NCBI GenBank assembly: GCA_039000515.1
Contig: JBCFYV010001001.1
Location: 7,121,033-7,185,032 of the forward strand
Length of the DNA: 64,000 nucleotides
Direction of reading: 5' to 3'
Source: Timema cristinae
Taxonomy: Eukaryota; Arthropoda; Insecta; Phasmatodea; Timematidae
Shown here: positions 11,700 through 22,035 of the stretch, piece by piece
Position numbering within the stretch: the first letter of the stretch is position 1
Layout of the letters: the number at the start of each line of letters is the position of its first letter
Notes under the pieces: model-generated
What the model was told of the DNA's origin: nothing
Seen by the model: only the letters and a program-made list of their open reading frames with translations
The model's database searches: none
Program-made: the position numbers and the translations under genes

Positions 11700-11906
11700 A
11701 AAAATCTTATATAAAAAAATTATATAAGTCTAATATCGCCCAATGGATAGCCAGGAAACTTTACATTTTTAGCTCCCACATGAAGCTCCCCCCCCCCCCT
11801 CCCCCTTACTCTTCATAAAAGGTTTGCCACTTCTGTCGAGATGCTCTCCCCTATCGAGCTACGAGTCACTCTGCACCTGATGCCAAGCGGCACAAGGCTG
11901 CTGACG
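11700..11906 (-). other. SRF: SRF 3' untranslated region
   Basis: Sequence between the SRF stop codon and the poly(A) signals. It carries a G-rich tract on the transcribed strand (C-run on plus, 11786-11807). Confidence 0.55.
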
Positions 11907-12040
11907 TCACTTGCGATTCTTGCTGAGGTCCGCAGCCTCTTGGACGTGTCCGTTTGCCGCAGATAGGGCCATCGGGAGGGGTATGGTGATGTACTGAGGA
12001 TGAGAGGAGCTCCCACTGCTACTGGTCGATGTACCCCCAC
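11907..12040 (-). CDS. SRF: SRF, last coding exon (C-terminus and stop)
   Basis: Begins after the acceptor ggtgctag in phase 1 and reads GGGTSTSSSGSS, HPQYITIPLPMALSAAN, GHVQEAADLSKNRK, then TGA at 11909-11907. The 134-nt length (2 nt plus 44 codons) matches the phase-1 donor of the 13725 exon exactly. The hydrophobic QYITIPLP stretch sits where vertebrate SRF has the PQVFLTAS...VQIPVS C-terminal activation region; this placement is by position and chemistry, not a strong alignment. Codons are GC-richer than the flanks. The two short minus-strand frames nearby are other phases of the same DNA. Confidence 0.8.
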
Positions 12041-12124
12041 CTAGCACCAACACAAACCCAGAATGTTCACCTCACTTGGTTGACAGTCAAATATTCAGTA
12101 AGCAATAACCCAGCATTGAATAAT

Positions 12125-12260
12125 GTACAGTACAATTTTCATAGGAAGAACCTTGTAAGAAATACAAACATATTTTCTTCAGTCAACATTGATAATATCT
12201 ATTAAACATTACAGCTGCAGATCAAATGATTTGATGTATGAATATATGAAAAATGGATCA
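12125..12260 (+). mobile_element. MITE-E copy, internally deleted
   Basis: Left end acagtacaattttcatagga, aagaaccttgtaagaaatac, then jumps to gataatatctattaaacatt and gctgcagatcaaatgattt. The central part is missing. Confidence 0.6.
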
Positions 12261-12344
12261 CACACATTTTATTTACTGCGACACAATATAATCACACCAA
12301 AGAGATAAATATGAGGAAGGGAGATATAATATGTAACCTGCTTC

Positions 12345-12595
12345 AGCAGTCAAATGGTCCAAGGAGACACACTCGCACGAGTCGCAATATACTTAATTGC
12401 CGATAATGAGATCAAGGTTTGAATACCAATTAGATGTAATGAGGGTGGTTTTCCCTAAATAGTTTTCCTCTACCTCCACGCAAATGTGCCTACACTTAAC
12501 TACATTCAAACTTACTCATCCCTAGCACATTAGCATAGTTATTAAATATGTATATAATCTGAAAGGATAGAAATATGCGGTGCTAAAAAAAATTG
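12345..12595 (+). repeat. SINE-B copy
   Basis: Order in plus orientation: degraded head (ggtccaaggagac), tgccgataatgagatcaag, box B-like ggtttgaatacc, gagggtggttttccctaaat, cacattagcatagttatt and the shared end gcggtgct before an A-run. Confidence 0.7.
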
Positions 12596-13724
12596 GTGGT
12601 AAAGTATTTGAATAGAAAGAGAAAGAGGTATATTGAGGTAGATCCACCTCAGTACACATGGTAAGGATTAAAAGCTCAACTTCCTTGTTATCGTCAAATA
12701 AAACCAAATACGGCGAGGCTGAACCTATGTTCACCACCGATACAGGTACATAGGTTATTTACATACTATTTATGTAGTGGATATGAGTATCTTAAAGAAC
12801 TTTTAATCTATATTAATAAAATGAAGAGTTTGTCTGTCATGAACGTTGTGTGGCAACTCCAGGTCATGCGGGTACTTCCCTTAGTAGAGTATAAAATATG
12901 ATATAAGGGTAACAAACACTGAGAAAAATTCCTTCTGTCTGTTCAAAGCTGACATCATCGTAACATTGGACCAGCAGTAGTTTTTATTTTAATTTAAAAG
13001 GTATATGTTCAAATTCTGCTATACACTTAATCAAGATAATTGCTATTATTGGAAAATTTAAGTAAATGTATCTATTGGAGCACTAATTTGTTTTTTTTTA
13101 GGGGAAAAAACTTGCTTGTGTTACCTTTTATCCCACCTAAAATCCAAAATACAAAAATTTAACTTTGCCCTGCAATCTTCGTAATATTTATTTTCCCTTT
13201 CCACTAGGGCTGTAAAGTAAAAGTTGTGGAGTCAGAAGAAAATTTTGGGTGAAGTCGGAATCGGTAAAAATCTACAGACTTCAAAGCAAAAACTTATAAT
13301 ATTGTACTAATATAATGATAGCTATGTTATTTTAATCTTATACTTTTTTATTATTTAGGACCAATATTTATAATTTGGATCGACCAATTTATTTAAATAA
13401 ACATTCACAATATCAAAGAAGCTTCCCATGACGTCATCTACATTGGCGCATTTTACTGACTGTAAATTTGTTATTTCTAATACTATACTTTAACCATTTA
13501 TGAAAGAGTCAGAGTCGACAGTAGAAAAATAGAGGTGTAGAAGTCGAAAGTTTGGTGTTCCGACTCAAGAGCCGTGCTTGTTACAAAAAAGAGATGTATA
13601 GACAGCTATTTAAAAAAAGCTGGACCAAATCTTTCCCAAATGCCCAAACAATGTTAGTGAATACACACACATGAAGTAAGAGTGGTGAAAAAAGGATCTG
13701 GGGTGAAGAGAGTGTGTGACATAC

Positions 13725-13810
13725 CTTGACTCAAACTGAAGATGACACCATTGGGCAGGGCAGAGGTTGGAGCAGCATAGACCATACCCTGAGCAGTTTG
13801 GTACATGACC
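13725..13810 (-). CDS. SRF: SRF, coding exon 5
   Basis: Reads VMYQTAQGMVYAAPTS, ALPNGVIFSLSQ and ends G|gtatgt in phase 1, which joins exactly to the last exon. It aligns by eye with the vertebrate SRF segment MMYPSPHAVMYAPTSGLGDG...NAFSQ in the transactivation domain. The acceptor chosen is cccccttacccag (exon starts 13810). An alternative acceptor, ggtccag, would start it at 13837 and add WLDGTPLPR. Both need two bases from the preceding exon. Confidence 0.82.
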
Positions 13811-14825
13811 CTGGGTAAGGGGGTGCCATCAAGCCAGCTGGACCACAATTACAATACTAATTAATACAAATGGAAAAGCTATATATGAAATTGAGGTCCA
13901 AAACAAAGCAATTTTTAAAGTTTTTGATGCCCAAAGCATAGTGTTACAGCCTGAGATGAAACCAACTAGTGAAATAGCAAAATATCTTGAAAATGATTCT
14001 TAAGGATGTACGAATGTAAGGTGGATGTAAGGTTGATGGATACAAGCTAAATTAGTTTGTTTTTTGTGTGTGAAGCAAGGTTGTTTGTAGCTGCATAGTC
14101 CTCCTTCAATTCAGATTTTATTCACATTAAAACTTGATTTTCTGTATAAAAGAAAAATCGTAATTAAAAGGTTTTTTTGTTGTTGCTATAACATGAATTC
14201 TCAAGTCAGTTAATTGGTGGGTTAAAATCTACACACATGTGAGACTCGAAAATATCTTAAAATTCAAGAAAAAATCTCAATCTTGTCTCGAAAATTTAAA
14301 AAAAGTTAAAAAATGAATCTTGACAATACAAGAAATTATAAAAAAGCAAATAATGGCCGACAGAAATTAAAACATCAAACCGGGAATTTATTATTTTCAA
14401 TAATACCGTAATAACCCACACATCCCCCCCCCAAAAAAAAAATCTTTATTAAGAAATATTTTGGTTATAAATATTGTTTTTCAATGTCAAACTTTGACTA
14501 TCTAAGCTGTTACACTACAAATGAAATTATAAATGGTGTTCATTGTAACTACCTATCACTATTTTATTAATTGCATTTAAAATGTGTATGAGTTATAGGT
14601 CTATTTCAAGTGTTTGAATGAACTATAAGACAATCTAGAGCAAGTACCAGCTCAAGTGTGAAAAAGGAACTCTATAAACTATATATTTACTTTAATAAAC
14701 ATAATTTGCATTTTATTCCCGTCTCAAGATTGTTTCAGATTGTAGAAAAAATTGTTCTCGCACATCCCTACTAAAATAATATCAGCCATAGTAATAATCT
14801 TTATTTTTAAATTGAATACAAATCA

Positions 14826-14945
14826 GAAGGTTTTCAGATCCTTGATTTGATAATATCCTTAAGGATCCAAGGGATGTAGGGATCTGAGGGGTGTAAGGAT
14901 TCGAGGGATAAGGATTTGAGATGTAAGGACTTGAAGGACACATTC
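14826..14945 (+). repeat. Degenerate tandem repeat
   Basis: Units like ggatctgaggggtgtaa, ggattcgagggataa, ggatttgagatgtaa, ggacttgaagga follow one another, about 15-17 bp each. Confidence 0.6.
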
Positions 14946-15219
14946 ATAGTACAGTTTATTTAGAACTGTCATAATGTATTATTTCTTCCCCCTAATATGT
15001 ACTTTGATTGGAGGGAAAGGGGGACTTGAGAAATATATTAAGTATATTTTTAGTTTTTAAAACAAAACAAAACAAAACAATACAAAAGTATTCTGGCCAA
15101 AATGAAACCAAATCTCACTTCAGTAGATGTGTTTATTTTTATTTTTTACACATAGTGATATCAACAGTTATTGAATATTTGTCATGAGCATTATAGTATT
15201 TGAACAGGACATTTTTATC

Positions 15220-15225
<6 letters not shown>

Positions 15226-15262
<37 letters not shown>

Positions 15263-15525
15263 GCACCGCGTCTTACTACCGTTCGGGTTATACGCACTTA
15301 CGCTAATGTGTAATGGTAGGGTGATTGTGAGATGAAATGAAGGACCTACAGTTTAACGTGGAATCCGAACCACGGTGGCGGCCTGGCATTCCCACATTCA
15401 CAAGATGTCTTGTCAGAGGTTAAGGAAGGGTTTGGTAATCAGATAAATCTCTGCCGGGACCGAGGATTGAACCCTGGCCGCCAGCACAGAAGTCTGACAC
15501 CTTACCCCTAGACCACCAGGTCACC
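15226..15525 (-). repeat. SINE-A, full length
   Basis: tRNA-derived SINE inserted in minus orientation. On the minus strand it starts with the tRNA-like head (ggtgacctggtggtctaggg as box A region, agggttcaatcctcgg as box B), passes the CCGTGGTTCGGATTCCA body block, and ends with the shared 3' end CGAACGGTAGTAAGACGCGG and a (TAA)n tail. The insertion is flanked by a perfect 10-bp duplication, TATCTTTATT (15216-15225 and 15526-15535). It belongs to the subtype with the short acaagatgtcttgtcag junction. Confidence 0.9.
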
Positions 15526-15805
15526 TATCTTTATTTAAAAAGTGTTTATTCAGATTCCAATACACCTGTGACAGATATTCAAACACGAATGAGATTACTA
15601 TGGATAAAAAAAACATTCAAACCAAGCCACATTCATTGAAGCACTAATTGATTTAATCTAGAAAAATGGGGGAAAAAAAAGTTGTGTTATAGTGACTATC
15701 TTGCGTCCGCACCCTTCCCTATAGCCCCCTCAGTGATGAGAATACTAAGTAAGCTGCGAGCCTAGATGAAACGTGGTATCCCATTGCAGAGACCAATCAA
15801 AGCAC

Positions 15806-15914
15806 TCGCCTGATATCAGTTGACTCTGAGAAGAAACGAGTCCTGCCTGCATGGGGAGCGGCAAGTCCGGAGGGCTGTTAGACTCGCGTTTAAGATCCAT
15901 GGTGCCGTTGCTGC
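15806..15914 (-). CDS. SRF: SRF, coding exon 4 (donor uncertain)
   Basis: Follows the acceptor attatgtttag and reads (G)SNGTMDLKRESNSPPD, LPLPMQAGLVSSQSQLISG. Its two leading bases complete the phase-1 codon of exon 3. The donor is unclear. A GC donor, TCAG|gcgagt at 15810, matches consensus apart from the C but ends in phase 1, which does not fit exon 5. The GT four bases on (GCGA|gtgctt, end 15806) is weak yet gives the phase 2 that exon 5 needs, reading ...LISGEVMYQ. A lost base in the exon would also reconcile the GC donor. Assigned to SRF by strand, phase and its Ser/Pro/Gln-rich makeup, not by a clear alignment. Confidence 0.6.
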
Positions 15915-17013
15915 CTAAACATAATAAGCACAAACGTAATGGACCTACTCAGTATCAAAAGATGTCTAAGATTGTGTTTTAGTTAATTATATATGAAAGA
16001 AGGTACTCGAAAGAGTGTAAAAAGAACAAACACAATACAGCTTTTACAATTAAAATAAGAACACGGTTCACACTTTACAATACTGCCATCGGACAAAGAA
16101 GGTAATGGCCGCATCTTGAAGAAAACCTAACGTAATCTCCCAATCCCCCGACCTAGGTTTTATTCTATCGTAACTCATCAGGGGGAGTGTCAAACGTGAA
16201 ACACAACTTCCTAAGATATGAAAAAAAAACGCAAAAGGGAGATAATGATAAAGAATATGGACAGTATTAACCTTAGCGAGCTTAAATTTGGTAAACAGGC
16301 ATTTGTTTGGAAAGTTGCGCTCTATGAATGAAAAACATGTACCATTGGTGCCACCAACTGAAAGAGTGTGATTAGAAACATTTTAATGATTTGATGCTAC
16401 AGGATAGTGTTCAAAACTATCATGGATGGAGGTGGTATCAAATACATAAGTGCTTAAAAATAAAAGACTTTGGCAAGGAATACAACATAGAAAAGTTTAC
16501 ATGGTAGGACATATGATAGTTTAATTAAAATAATAATAAAAGGGAGATTGGAAAGGGAAATTCCAAGAAAATCAATATTAGCAGATGATGGGGAGATAGA
16601 GCAAACCAATTTCAAGATTGAAGATGATAATGATGAAAATGACCTAATGATGATATATGATGATAGTACATATATCTATAAAGTATATGTTAAAAGTTAA
16701 CCCAAAATTAATATAATGAGATTGGCATTACGACTTACTAAAGCCATACAAAGGTCCCGAGGTTTGATTCCCATATCCAAGTGTATTTTTCAATTTAAAG
16801 AATACAATAATATAAAGGACAAACAGAGGAAATGAACAGTAAATGCGAATATATTATAATATTTAGCTCTTTAGCGGAAACCTCTTTTCTCTCTTTGAAA
16901 TATCTCAAAGAGCTATAAGATATTTTTTTTAAAATTTTATGTTTTAGTTGATTTAAAGTGTAACAAGTATGTAATCCTTATCTGTCTTTTACATGAAGTT
17001 TTAATTCCTCACA

Positions 17014-17226
17014 AGGAATGTCAGTTCATAAAATGTCAAAAATCTGATATAAATTAACCGATTATAAAACGTGAGAGATGTGTACTCTAGTCACCTTTGA
17101 AATAAATTATCAGTACCTATAAAATAACAATAAATATATTTAAAATTCTACCAATGTTGGACGCAAAAAAATATGTTTGTAGTTTAGAAAAGTTTCTTCC
17201 TACAAAAATCAAACTTTAGCTGTGAA
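17014..17226 (-). mobile_element. MITE-E copy
   Basis: Inverse orientation: cacaaggaatgtcag..., ataaaataacaataa, accaatgttggacgcaaaaa, gtttagaaaagtttcttcct, aaaatcaaactttagc. Confidence 0.6.
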
Positions 17227-17234
17227 ATGATAAA

Positions 17235-17415
17235 AAAAAAACTCAATGGTGAAGAGAGTGCCAACTTGTGGGGATAGAGGATGTCATGTGTTCAGTACTA
17301 AGAACACTCCAAACAATAGTCTCAGTTTTCTAGACTGGAGCTGCTATGTCTATATTCAAGTAGCTCCTTATTTGTCCCCACTAGGACCTTGCCCTTCAAT
17401 TTTTGCCTAGATATA
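17235..17415 (-). repeat. SINE-C fragment
   Basis: Shares gagagtgccaacttgtgggg, atagaggatgtcatgtg, ctcagttttctagactgga and attcaagtagctcctt with the full SINE-C copies. The tRNA-like head is missing. Confidence 0.7.
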
Positions 17416-18026
17416 TAGGCTAGTCTTTATTTACACAAATGATATATATGTATGTAAGGCCTTAAATCTTGTGTTGAAGTCACTTTCGTAGTCGATTATG
17501 AGTGTGTGTCCTTAAAAGTGATGTCTCAAGATTATGGTTCCTTTTAATAAAAGAAAATAACTGTTCACAAATGTATGTGATACCAAACATTGCGTGTATA
17601 TGTTGCACGAATTGAAAAGCTTTAAGGAATCACTTTCTGGTGATTTTGGAGCCTTAAAATTTGGTACACTAACCTTACTTGCTATATTTCTCAAAGTAGT
17701 GCTCAATTTTCAAACCCCAAATTATGTATATCTTCAACGCTTATAATAAGAAGAATGAAGCTGCAATGTATATTGGGACTCAAAAAGGCTGCAAAGAATC
17801 ATGGATCGGATCACATGTATCCACTGCAAGTTTGGTTTGACATGCCCCAATGTCAGATGGGTTAGCTTATAAATGAATAAATTATATAACTTTCAATTGA
17901 ACAAAAAGCAATTATATTAAATAGTTCTATGCGAGCTTAAAACGTAAAAAAAAAATCATTTACTCCAAATATCATAAGAACAAGATGGAATTTTTTTAAA
18001 CTTGTTTTTAATATATATATTTTTTT

Positions 18027-18228
18027 TACACTGCATCTTATTAAATGTTTTAGTTATATGCAAATGAAATAATTACACTGACGTGTTAGGGCTGAGGAGG
18101 GTTGAATTTAGAGGTGTACACTCATTTGTGTGGAGGGCGAGTGAAAAACCATTTAGTAAAAAAAAAACATCTCAGTTCAGCTGACCAGGATTTGAGCTCC
18201 GACCTCCCTGCCATAGGCAGGAATAACC
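18027..18228 (-). repeat. SINE-B copy
   Basis: From tgcatcttattaaatg through gctgaggagggttgaattta, tgtgtggagggcgagtgaaa to the head remnant gaccaggatttgagctccga. Confidence 0.7.
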
Positions 18229-18344
18229 TACAAATACATACTATAAAACATATTTGAGGGGGATGAGGGGACTTTAGGAGCAGGGGGAGGGTGTAAAGGG
18301 AAGAAGACACTAAACTACATAGGTCTTCACTAATACAATATAGA

Positions 18345-18596
18345 TTTTTTTAGCACCGTGTGTTACTACCTGTTCAAATTGTATACTTGTGTACTACTAC
18401 TATTAATTACGCTAATGATTTTGGATAGTTATATTTAGAGGAATTGTACCCACATTCGTGTGAAGGGAGAGTGAAAAATAATTTAGAGGAAATCACCCTC
18501 AGAACACCCGACCGAGATTCGAACCTTGATCTCCCCCGTCATTGGCAGTCTAGTCTACTGCGAAAGTAGCACCTTAAGACCATGCCAACAGAGAGG
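18345..18596 (-). repeat. SINE-B copy, full length
   Basis: Starts tttttttagcaccgtgtgtt, has the acccacattcgtgtgaaggg block, reversed box B gagattcgaaccttgatc and reversed box A region through ccttaagaccatgc. One of the best-preserved copies. Confidence 0.8.
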
Positions 18597-19029
18597 GTAA
18601 TAAGAAAATTGAAAAATATAAAGATACACCCTGCAACCAAATTAAAAATCACAGTAGATAACTTGAAAATATCTGGTTACATATTATTACTAATGTGCCT
18701 GCCATTATTTATGAACTTGTGTGTGAAACTTAAAAAAATAATTTAGAAAGCTGTGTGCCCATGTAGAGATGTGCGCCCATGTAGAGAAGTGGTATGGCGC
18801 ACCTAATCTCGTGAGGATAAGACTAAATTGGTGTTTTTATTCAACCGGTGTGCTTTGATATACTGGTGTGATGTGACGTCATTATAGGTGTGTCGTTATA
18901 TTTTGGTTTGTGGTACACCAATACCACTTCATTTAGATTATTCAAAATTAAGTTTTGAAATGATAATATATAATTTCCCAATGCCATTAAACAATAAGCC
19001 AGGGGTAAGCAGCTTTAAAGTTTTTCTTT

Positions 19030-19275
19030 TAGCAATGTGTATTATTACTTAATCAGATTATGCTCATCTATGTAATAATTAATCAAATTTTAGGGATGAG
19101 GAAGGTTTAATCTTATATAAAGTGCACCCAAAATGTTATTGACTATGGAGGGAAAATAGGAAATAAATCATTTAGGGGTGAAAAAAATTACATTAGCACA
19201 CTCAGACAGAATTTGATCCTCGACCTATCCATCAATGCGCCGACCATTATAGGCAAGCCTTACACTTCAGTCTTT
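19030..19275 (-). repeat. SINE-B copy, degraded
   Basis: gcaatgtgtattattac, gatgaggaaggtttaatc, gactatggagggaaaatag, gaatttgatcctcgacct in SINE-B order. Confidence 0.6.
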
Positions 19276-19547
19276 GTATCCACCTGTGCGGGGAGCTACG
19301 TTTTTGAAAAATACTTTTAATTTATTCGTGAAAGATATGTTTTTTTTAAGTTATCTTTTGGGTGACTTCTTTATGGATCATTGAAGATAAAGAACAATTC
19401 TCTTGTCACCCTCACTTTTATTACACCCCACCACTCCCTCGATATAGTTGGAGCAGCTTTGTTCACACAGTTTCGTATCATCTGACTTTCAAATATGCAG
19501 TGTTAACTTGCATAGGGACCATTTGTATAGCTAAGTTCGGGAAATAT

Positions 19548-20402
19548 CACAAAGACGAGACGTCAGGGACGTATCATAAAGGCGAGACGTCAGGGACGTA
19601 ACAGAAAGGCGAGACGTCAGGGACGTAACAGAAAGACGAGACGTCAGGGACGTAACAGAAAGGCGAGACGTCAGGGACGTATCAGAAAGGCGAGACGTCA
19701 GGGACGTATCAGAAAGGCGAGACGTCAGGGACGTATCAGAAAGGCGAGACGTCAGGGACGTATCAGAAAGGCGAGACGTCAGGGACGTATCAGAAAGGCG
19801 AGACGTCAGGGACGTCTCAGAAAGGCGAGACGTCAGGGACGTCTCAGAAAGGCGAGACGTCAGGGACGTATCAGAAAGGCGAGACGTCAGGGACGTATCA
19901 TAAAGGCGAGACGTCAGGGACGTAACAGAAAGGCGAGACGTCAGGGACGTAACAGAAAGGCGAGACGTCAGGGACGTAACAGAAAGACGAGACGTCAGGG
20001 ACGTATCAGAAAGGCGAGACGTCAGGGACGAATCAGAAAGGCGAGGCGTCAGGGACGAATCAGAAAGGCGAGGCGTTGAGGAAGTATCAGGAAGGCGAGG
20101 CGTTGAGGAAGTATCAGGAAGGCGAGGCGTTGAGGAAGTATCAGGAAGGCGAGGCGTTGAGGAAGTATCAGGAAGGCGAGGCGTTGAGGAAGTATCAGGA
20201 AGGCGAGGCGTTGAGGAAGTATCAGGAAGGCGAGGCGTTGAGGAAGTATCAGGAAGGCGAGGCGTTGAGGAAGTATCAGGAAGGCGAGGCGTTGAGGAAG
20301 TATCAGGAAGGCGAGGCGTTGAGGAAGTATCAGGAAGGCGAGGCGTTGAGGAAGTATCAGGAAGGCGAGGCGTTGGGAAGCATAAGAAAGGCGAGGTGTT
20401 AG
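19548..20402 (+). repeat. 27-bp minisatellite, about 31 units in two blocks
   Basis: Block A (19548 to about 20050, about 19 units) has the unit gacgtawcagaaaggcgaga + cgtcagg. Block B (about 20076-20385, 11 near-identical units) has gaggaagtatcaggaaggcg + aggcgtt. One or two units near 20022-20075 are intermediate. Since 27 is a multiple of 3, block B opens a spurious frame repeating RKYQEGEAL on plus and RLAFLILPQ on minus. The array begins 16 nt inside SRF intron 3, next to the exon 3 donor. Block A repeats ACGTCA, a CRE half-site-like motif, in nearly every unit. Confidence 0.95.
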
Positions 20403-20417
20403 AATGGTACTACTTAC

Positions 20418-20514
20418 CAGGCTGGTCGTCCGCGTCGTCGGCTGTTGGGGACTCGTTGCCGCTCGAGTCCCCTGAATCTCCGCAATTGTCGGAGCGCGGG
20501 GACAGTGGGCCTTC
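20418..20514 (-). CDS. SRF: SRF, coding exon 3
   Basis: A 97-nt exon with consensus sites on both sides: acceptor ttgtgtccccag, donor CTG|gtaagt. Preferred reading is EGPLSPRSDNCGDSGD, SSGNESPTADDADDQPG, an acidic Ser-rich segment. It ends in phase 1 and joins cleanly to exon 4. An alternative phase (RKAHCPRAPTIAE...) stays open into the minisatellite but makes exon 4 hit a stop. The acidic Ser stretch sits like the SESDSSGE region after the vertebrate SRF MADS domain; this is a resemblance in composition. Phase 0 at its start clashes with exon 2 as sequenced. Confidence 0.72.
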
Positions 20515-20639
20515 CTGGGGACACAAACCACAAGGTCAGCCACCGCCACACCTTACCTTCTAATCAATACCAGACACATTAGTTATACCACAATCTACCA
20601 GTGGGCATAGCTTGACATCCATAAAAAGTTACTCAATCT

Positions 20640-20842
20640 ACTTTAAAGTATTTTCGTCAAGTCCCGAGATCTGTAGCTATCAATTTTGACATGTTACTAT
20701 GCCTATGAAATAACACTAATTGTATAGTAAAATGTAATCATTGTTGTTTGCAAAAAATATGTTTGTAATTTATGAAAGATTCTCCAACTATTCATCCATA
20801 TAAAACCAGCTTACACTTTAAGCAATATTAGGCTTTTCACAG
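20640..20842 (-). mobile_element. MITE-E copy
   Basis: Inverse orientation: cgtcaagtcccgagatctgt, agctatcaattttgacat, gtaaaatgtaatcattgttg, then aaaaaatatgtttgtaattt. Confidence 0.6.
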
Positions 20843-21680
20843 CTTATCCTACAGGCCAAAGCAAACAAAGATCACCCCCGAGGGCCTTTTCGTAAATAAT
20901 TATTAATGATGCATTATTTATTCCTTCATATTGTCTAGGCTAGTAGTTTACTAGGGACTTTGGAAAATTCATAATACCCACAAGACCGATATTTTTTTTC
21001 AAACTTTCAATTTCTTCCAGATGTTCAAAGTAAAAAAAAAAAAATCTTGCCAGCTCATGCAGCTCCCTCCACCCCCCACCCCCCGCACCCCGAAAAAGTT
21101 GTATTGATAGAGCCCTGTAGGAATTTAGTATCAATCTACTTTTAACCAGGGGATTTTCATGAAAATGCCGGAGGGGGAAGAAAGAGGGGAGGATGGACCG
21201 GGTCGGGGGAGGGGATGCTTTTGGAGGTTCGTATCAATAATATTTATATATTCCTCCTCAATGCCTAGGATAGAATTTTAACAAAGTGTTTCAAAATTCA
21301 AAGTTACCACTGGTGCAACAACCCTACTCTGATCTGGCTTGTCGATGACGGGGAGATCAGAGTGTGAATCCCAACCGGATTCATGTAATCTTTGAATTTA
21401 TTTTATTTCCATTCTTTAAGCAAATGCTGATACATTTACTGTAAGCCCTACCTCCCTCAACCTTCATTCACCCCCTCTTTTTTTTTTTCAAAAATGAAGT
21501 TTAAATAATTTAAAAAAATCTTGCTATCTATTTTTGGGAAACTTTCCCACGGACCTTTCACTGCAAAAGGGAGCCTCCCCCATCCAAAATTACATCAGTT
21601 TAGTGACACTCCATGAGAAAACAATCGTGACCAGTGGCTCGTCCTATTGCCAAAATATCGTCAAACCCAAGAAGGGGGCC

Positions 21681-21688
21681 CACTTCCT
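21681..21688 (-). promoter_or_regulatory. ETS-type site next to a CArG box
   Basis: CACTTCCT (AGGAAGTG on minus) ends 10 bp before the first CArG box. Paired ETS and CArG sites are the layout of serum response elements bound by SRF with a ternary complex factor. Confidence 0.45.
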
Positions 21689-21698
21689 CGACAGCTGC

Positions 21699-21708
21699 CC
21701 ATATAAGG
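21699..21708. promoter_or_regulatory. Perfect CArG box 1 (SRF-binding site)
   Basis: CCATATAAGG fits CC(A/T)6GG exactly. It also contains a TATA-like ATATAAG. It lies in a GC-rich island within the SRF gene, so autoregulation is possible. Confidence 0.6.
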
Positions 21709-21756
21709 AGGTCGTCTTCCACAAGTGCTCCTTGGAGGCGGACACACACGCGCTTC

Positions 21757-21766
21757 CCTTTTATGG
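21757..21766. promoter_or_regulatory. Perfect CArG box 2 (SRF-binding site)
   Basis: CCTTTTATGG fits CC(A/T)6GG exactly and lies 58 bp from box 1. Single perfect matches occur elsewhere by chance (e.g. 2298-2307), but the close pair in GC-rich DNA is not expected. Confidence 0.6.
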
Positions 21767-21824
21767 CGGGCCCTGCCCAAAGCGGGAAGGAAACGAAACG
21801 GACAAGAGGAGCGCGCAGGCGCAG

Positions 21825-21831
21825 TGAGTCA
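21825..21831. promoter_or_regulatory. AP-1 site
   Basis: TGAGTCA exact consensus, 59 bp right of the second CArG box and within the same GC-rich island. Confidence 0.4.
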
Positions 21832-22035
21832 CGCTCCCCCCTCCTGCCAACGTACAACAGTCGCGTCCAGTGTTGCTACTGAGACAACATCTCACACTAC
21901 AGACACGCGAGTTGTGTCGACGGATCAGTCGGTAACTAGACGTCGTGACGTCTAGAGGTGTAGTGAATGTACGCTATGTGATACCACAAGATTCAAAGGG
22001 GGAGCGCGACCACATGAAGCCTTGACTGAGTGGGG
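21832..22035 (+). ncRNA. Candidate 5' noncoding exon of a nested plus-strand transcript
   Basis: GC-rich sequence downstream of the CArG/AP-1 cluster ends at GG|gtaagtacg (GT at 22036-22037), a strong 5' splice site on plus. The start is not defined; TCAGTC near 21925 resembles an arthropod initiator. The ATGs inside are followed quickly by stops (for example atgaagccttga), so it would be a leader. No transcript evidence is available. It could instead be an enhancer with a chance donor. Confidence 0.4.

Larger units (their letters stand above)
12041..13724 (-). other. SRF: SRF intron 5
   Basis: 1.7-kb intron. Holds a MITE-E fragment (12125-12260), a SINE-B copy (12345-12595), a possible Helitron-like start (12808-12960, aatctatattaataaaatg then tttgtctgtc), and a possible hAT remnant (13205-13577, with ggagtcagaa / ttccgactc near its ends). 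No exon seen. Confidence 0.65.
13811..15805 (-). other. SRF: SRF intron 4
   Basis: 2.0-kb intron holding a degenerate tandem array (14826-14945) and a full SINE-A (15226-15525). A small missed exon cannot be excluded because the flanking splice choice is uncertain. Confidence 0.55.
15915..20417 (-). other. SRF: SRF intron 3
   Basis: 4.5-kb intron. Contains a MITE-E copy, SINE-C and SINE-B copies, and the 27-bp minisatellite, which fills the first 870 bp of the intron in the direction of transcription. 15.93-17.0 kb and 17.4-18.0 kb show nothing recognisable. Confidence 0.65.

Noticed and set aside
12808..12960. Helitron 5' end
   Set aside because: The tctatattaataaaatgaag start is suggestive, but no 3' hairpin with CTRR end was found.
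20076..20402. A plus-strand frame of eleven RKYQEGEAL repeats as a repeat protein
   Set aside because: It follows from the 27-bp unit length only. No splice or start context, and the opposite strand is equally open.
19548..20402. A CRISPR array
   Set aside because: Units are head-to-tail without unique spacers and the genome is animal.
20049..20549. A 166-codon minus-strand frame combining exon 3 with repeated RLAFLILPQ
   Set aside because: The repeats are the 27-bp minisatellite read in a frame that happens to be open. Exon 3 has a consensus donor before it, and its preferred frame hits TAG right after the splice site.
21534..21957. Several overlapping frames of 76-97 codons on both strands of the GC-rich island
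   Set aside because: Stops are rare in GC-rich DNA; the frames conflict and show no recognisable protein. A regulatory role is likelier.
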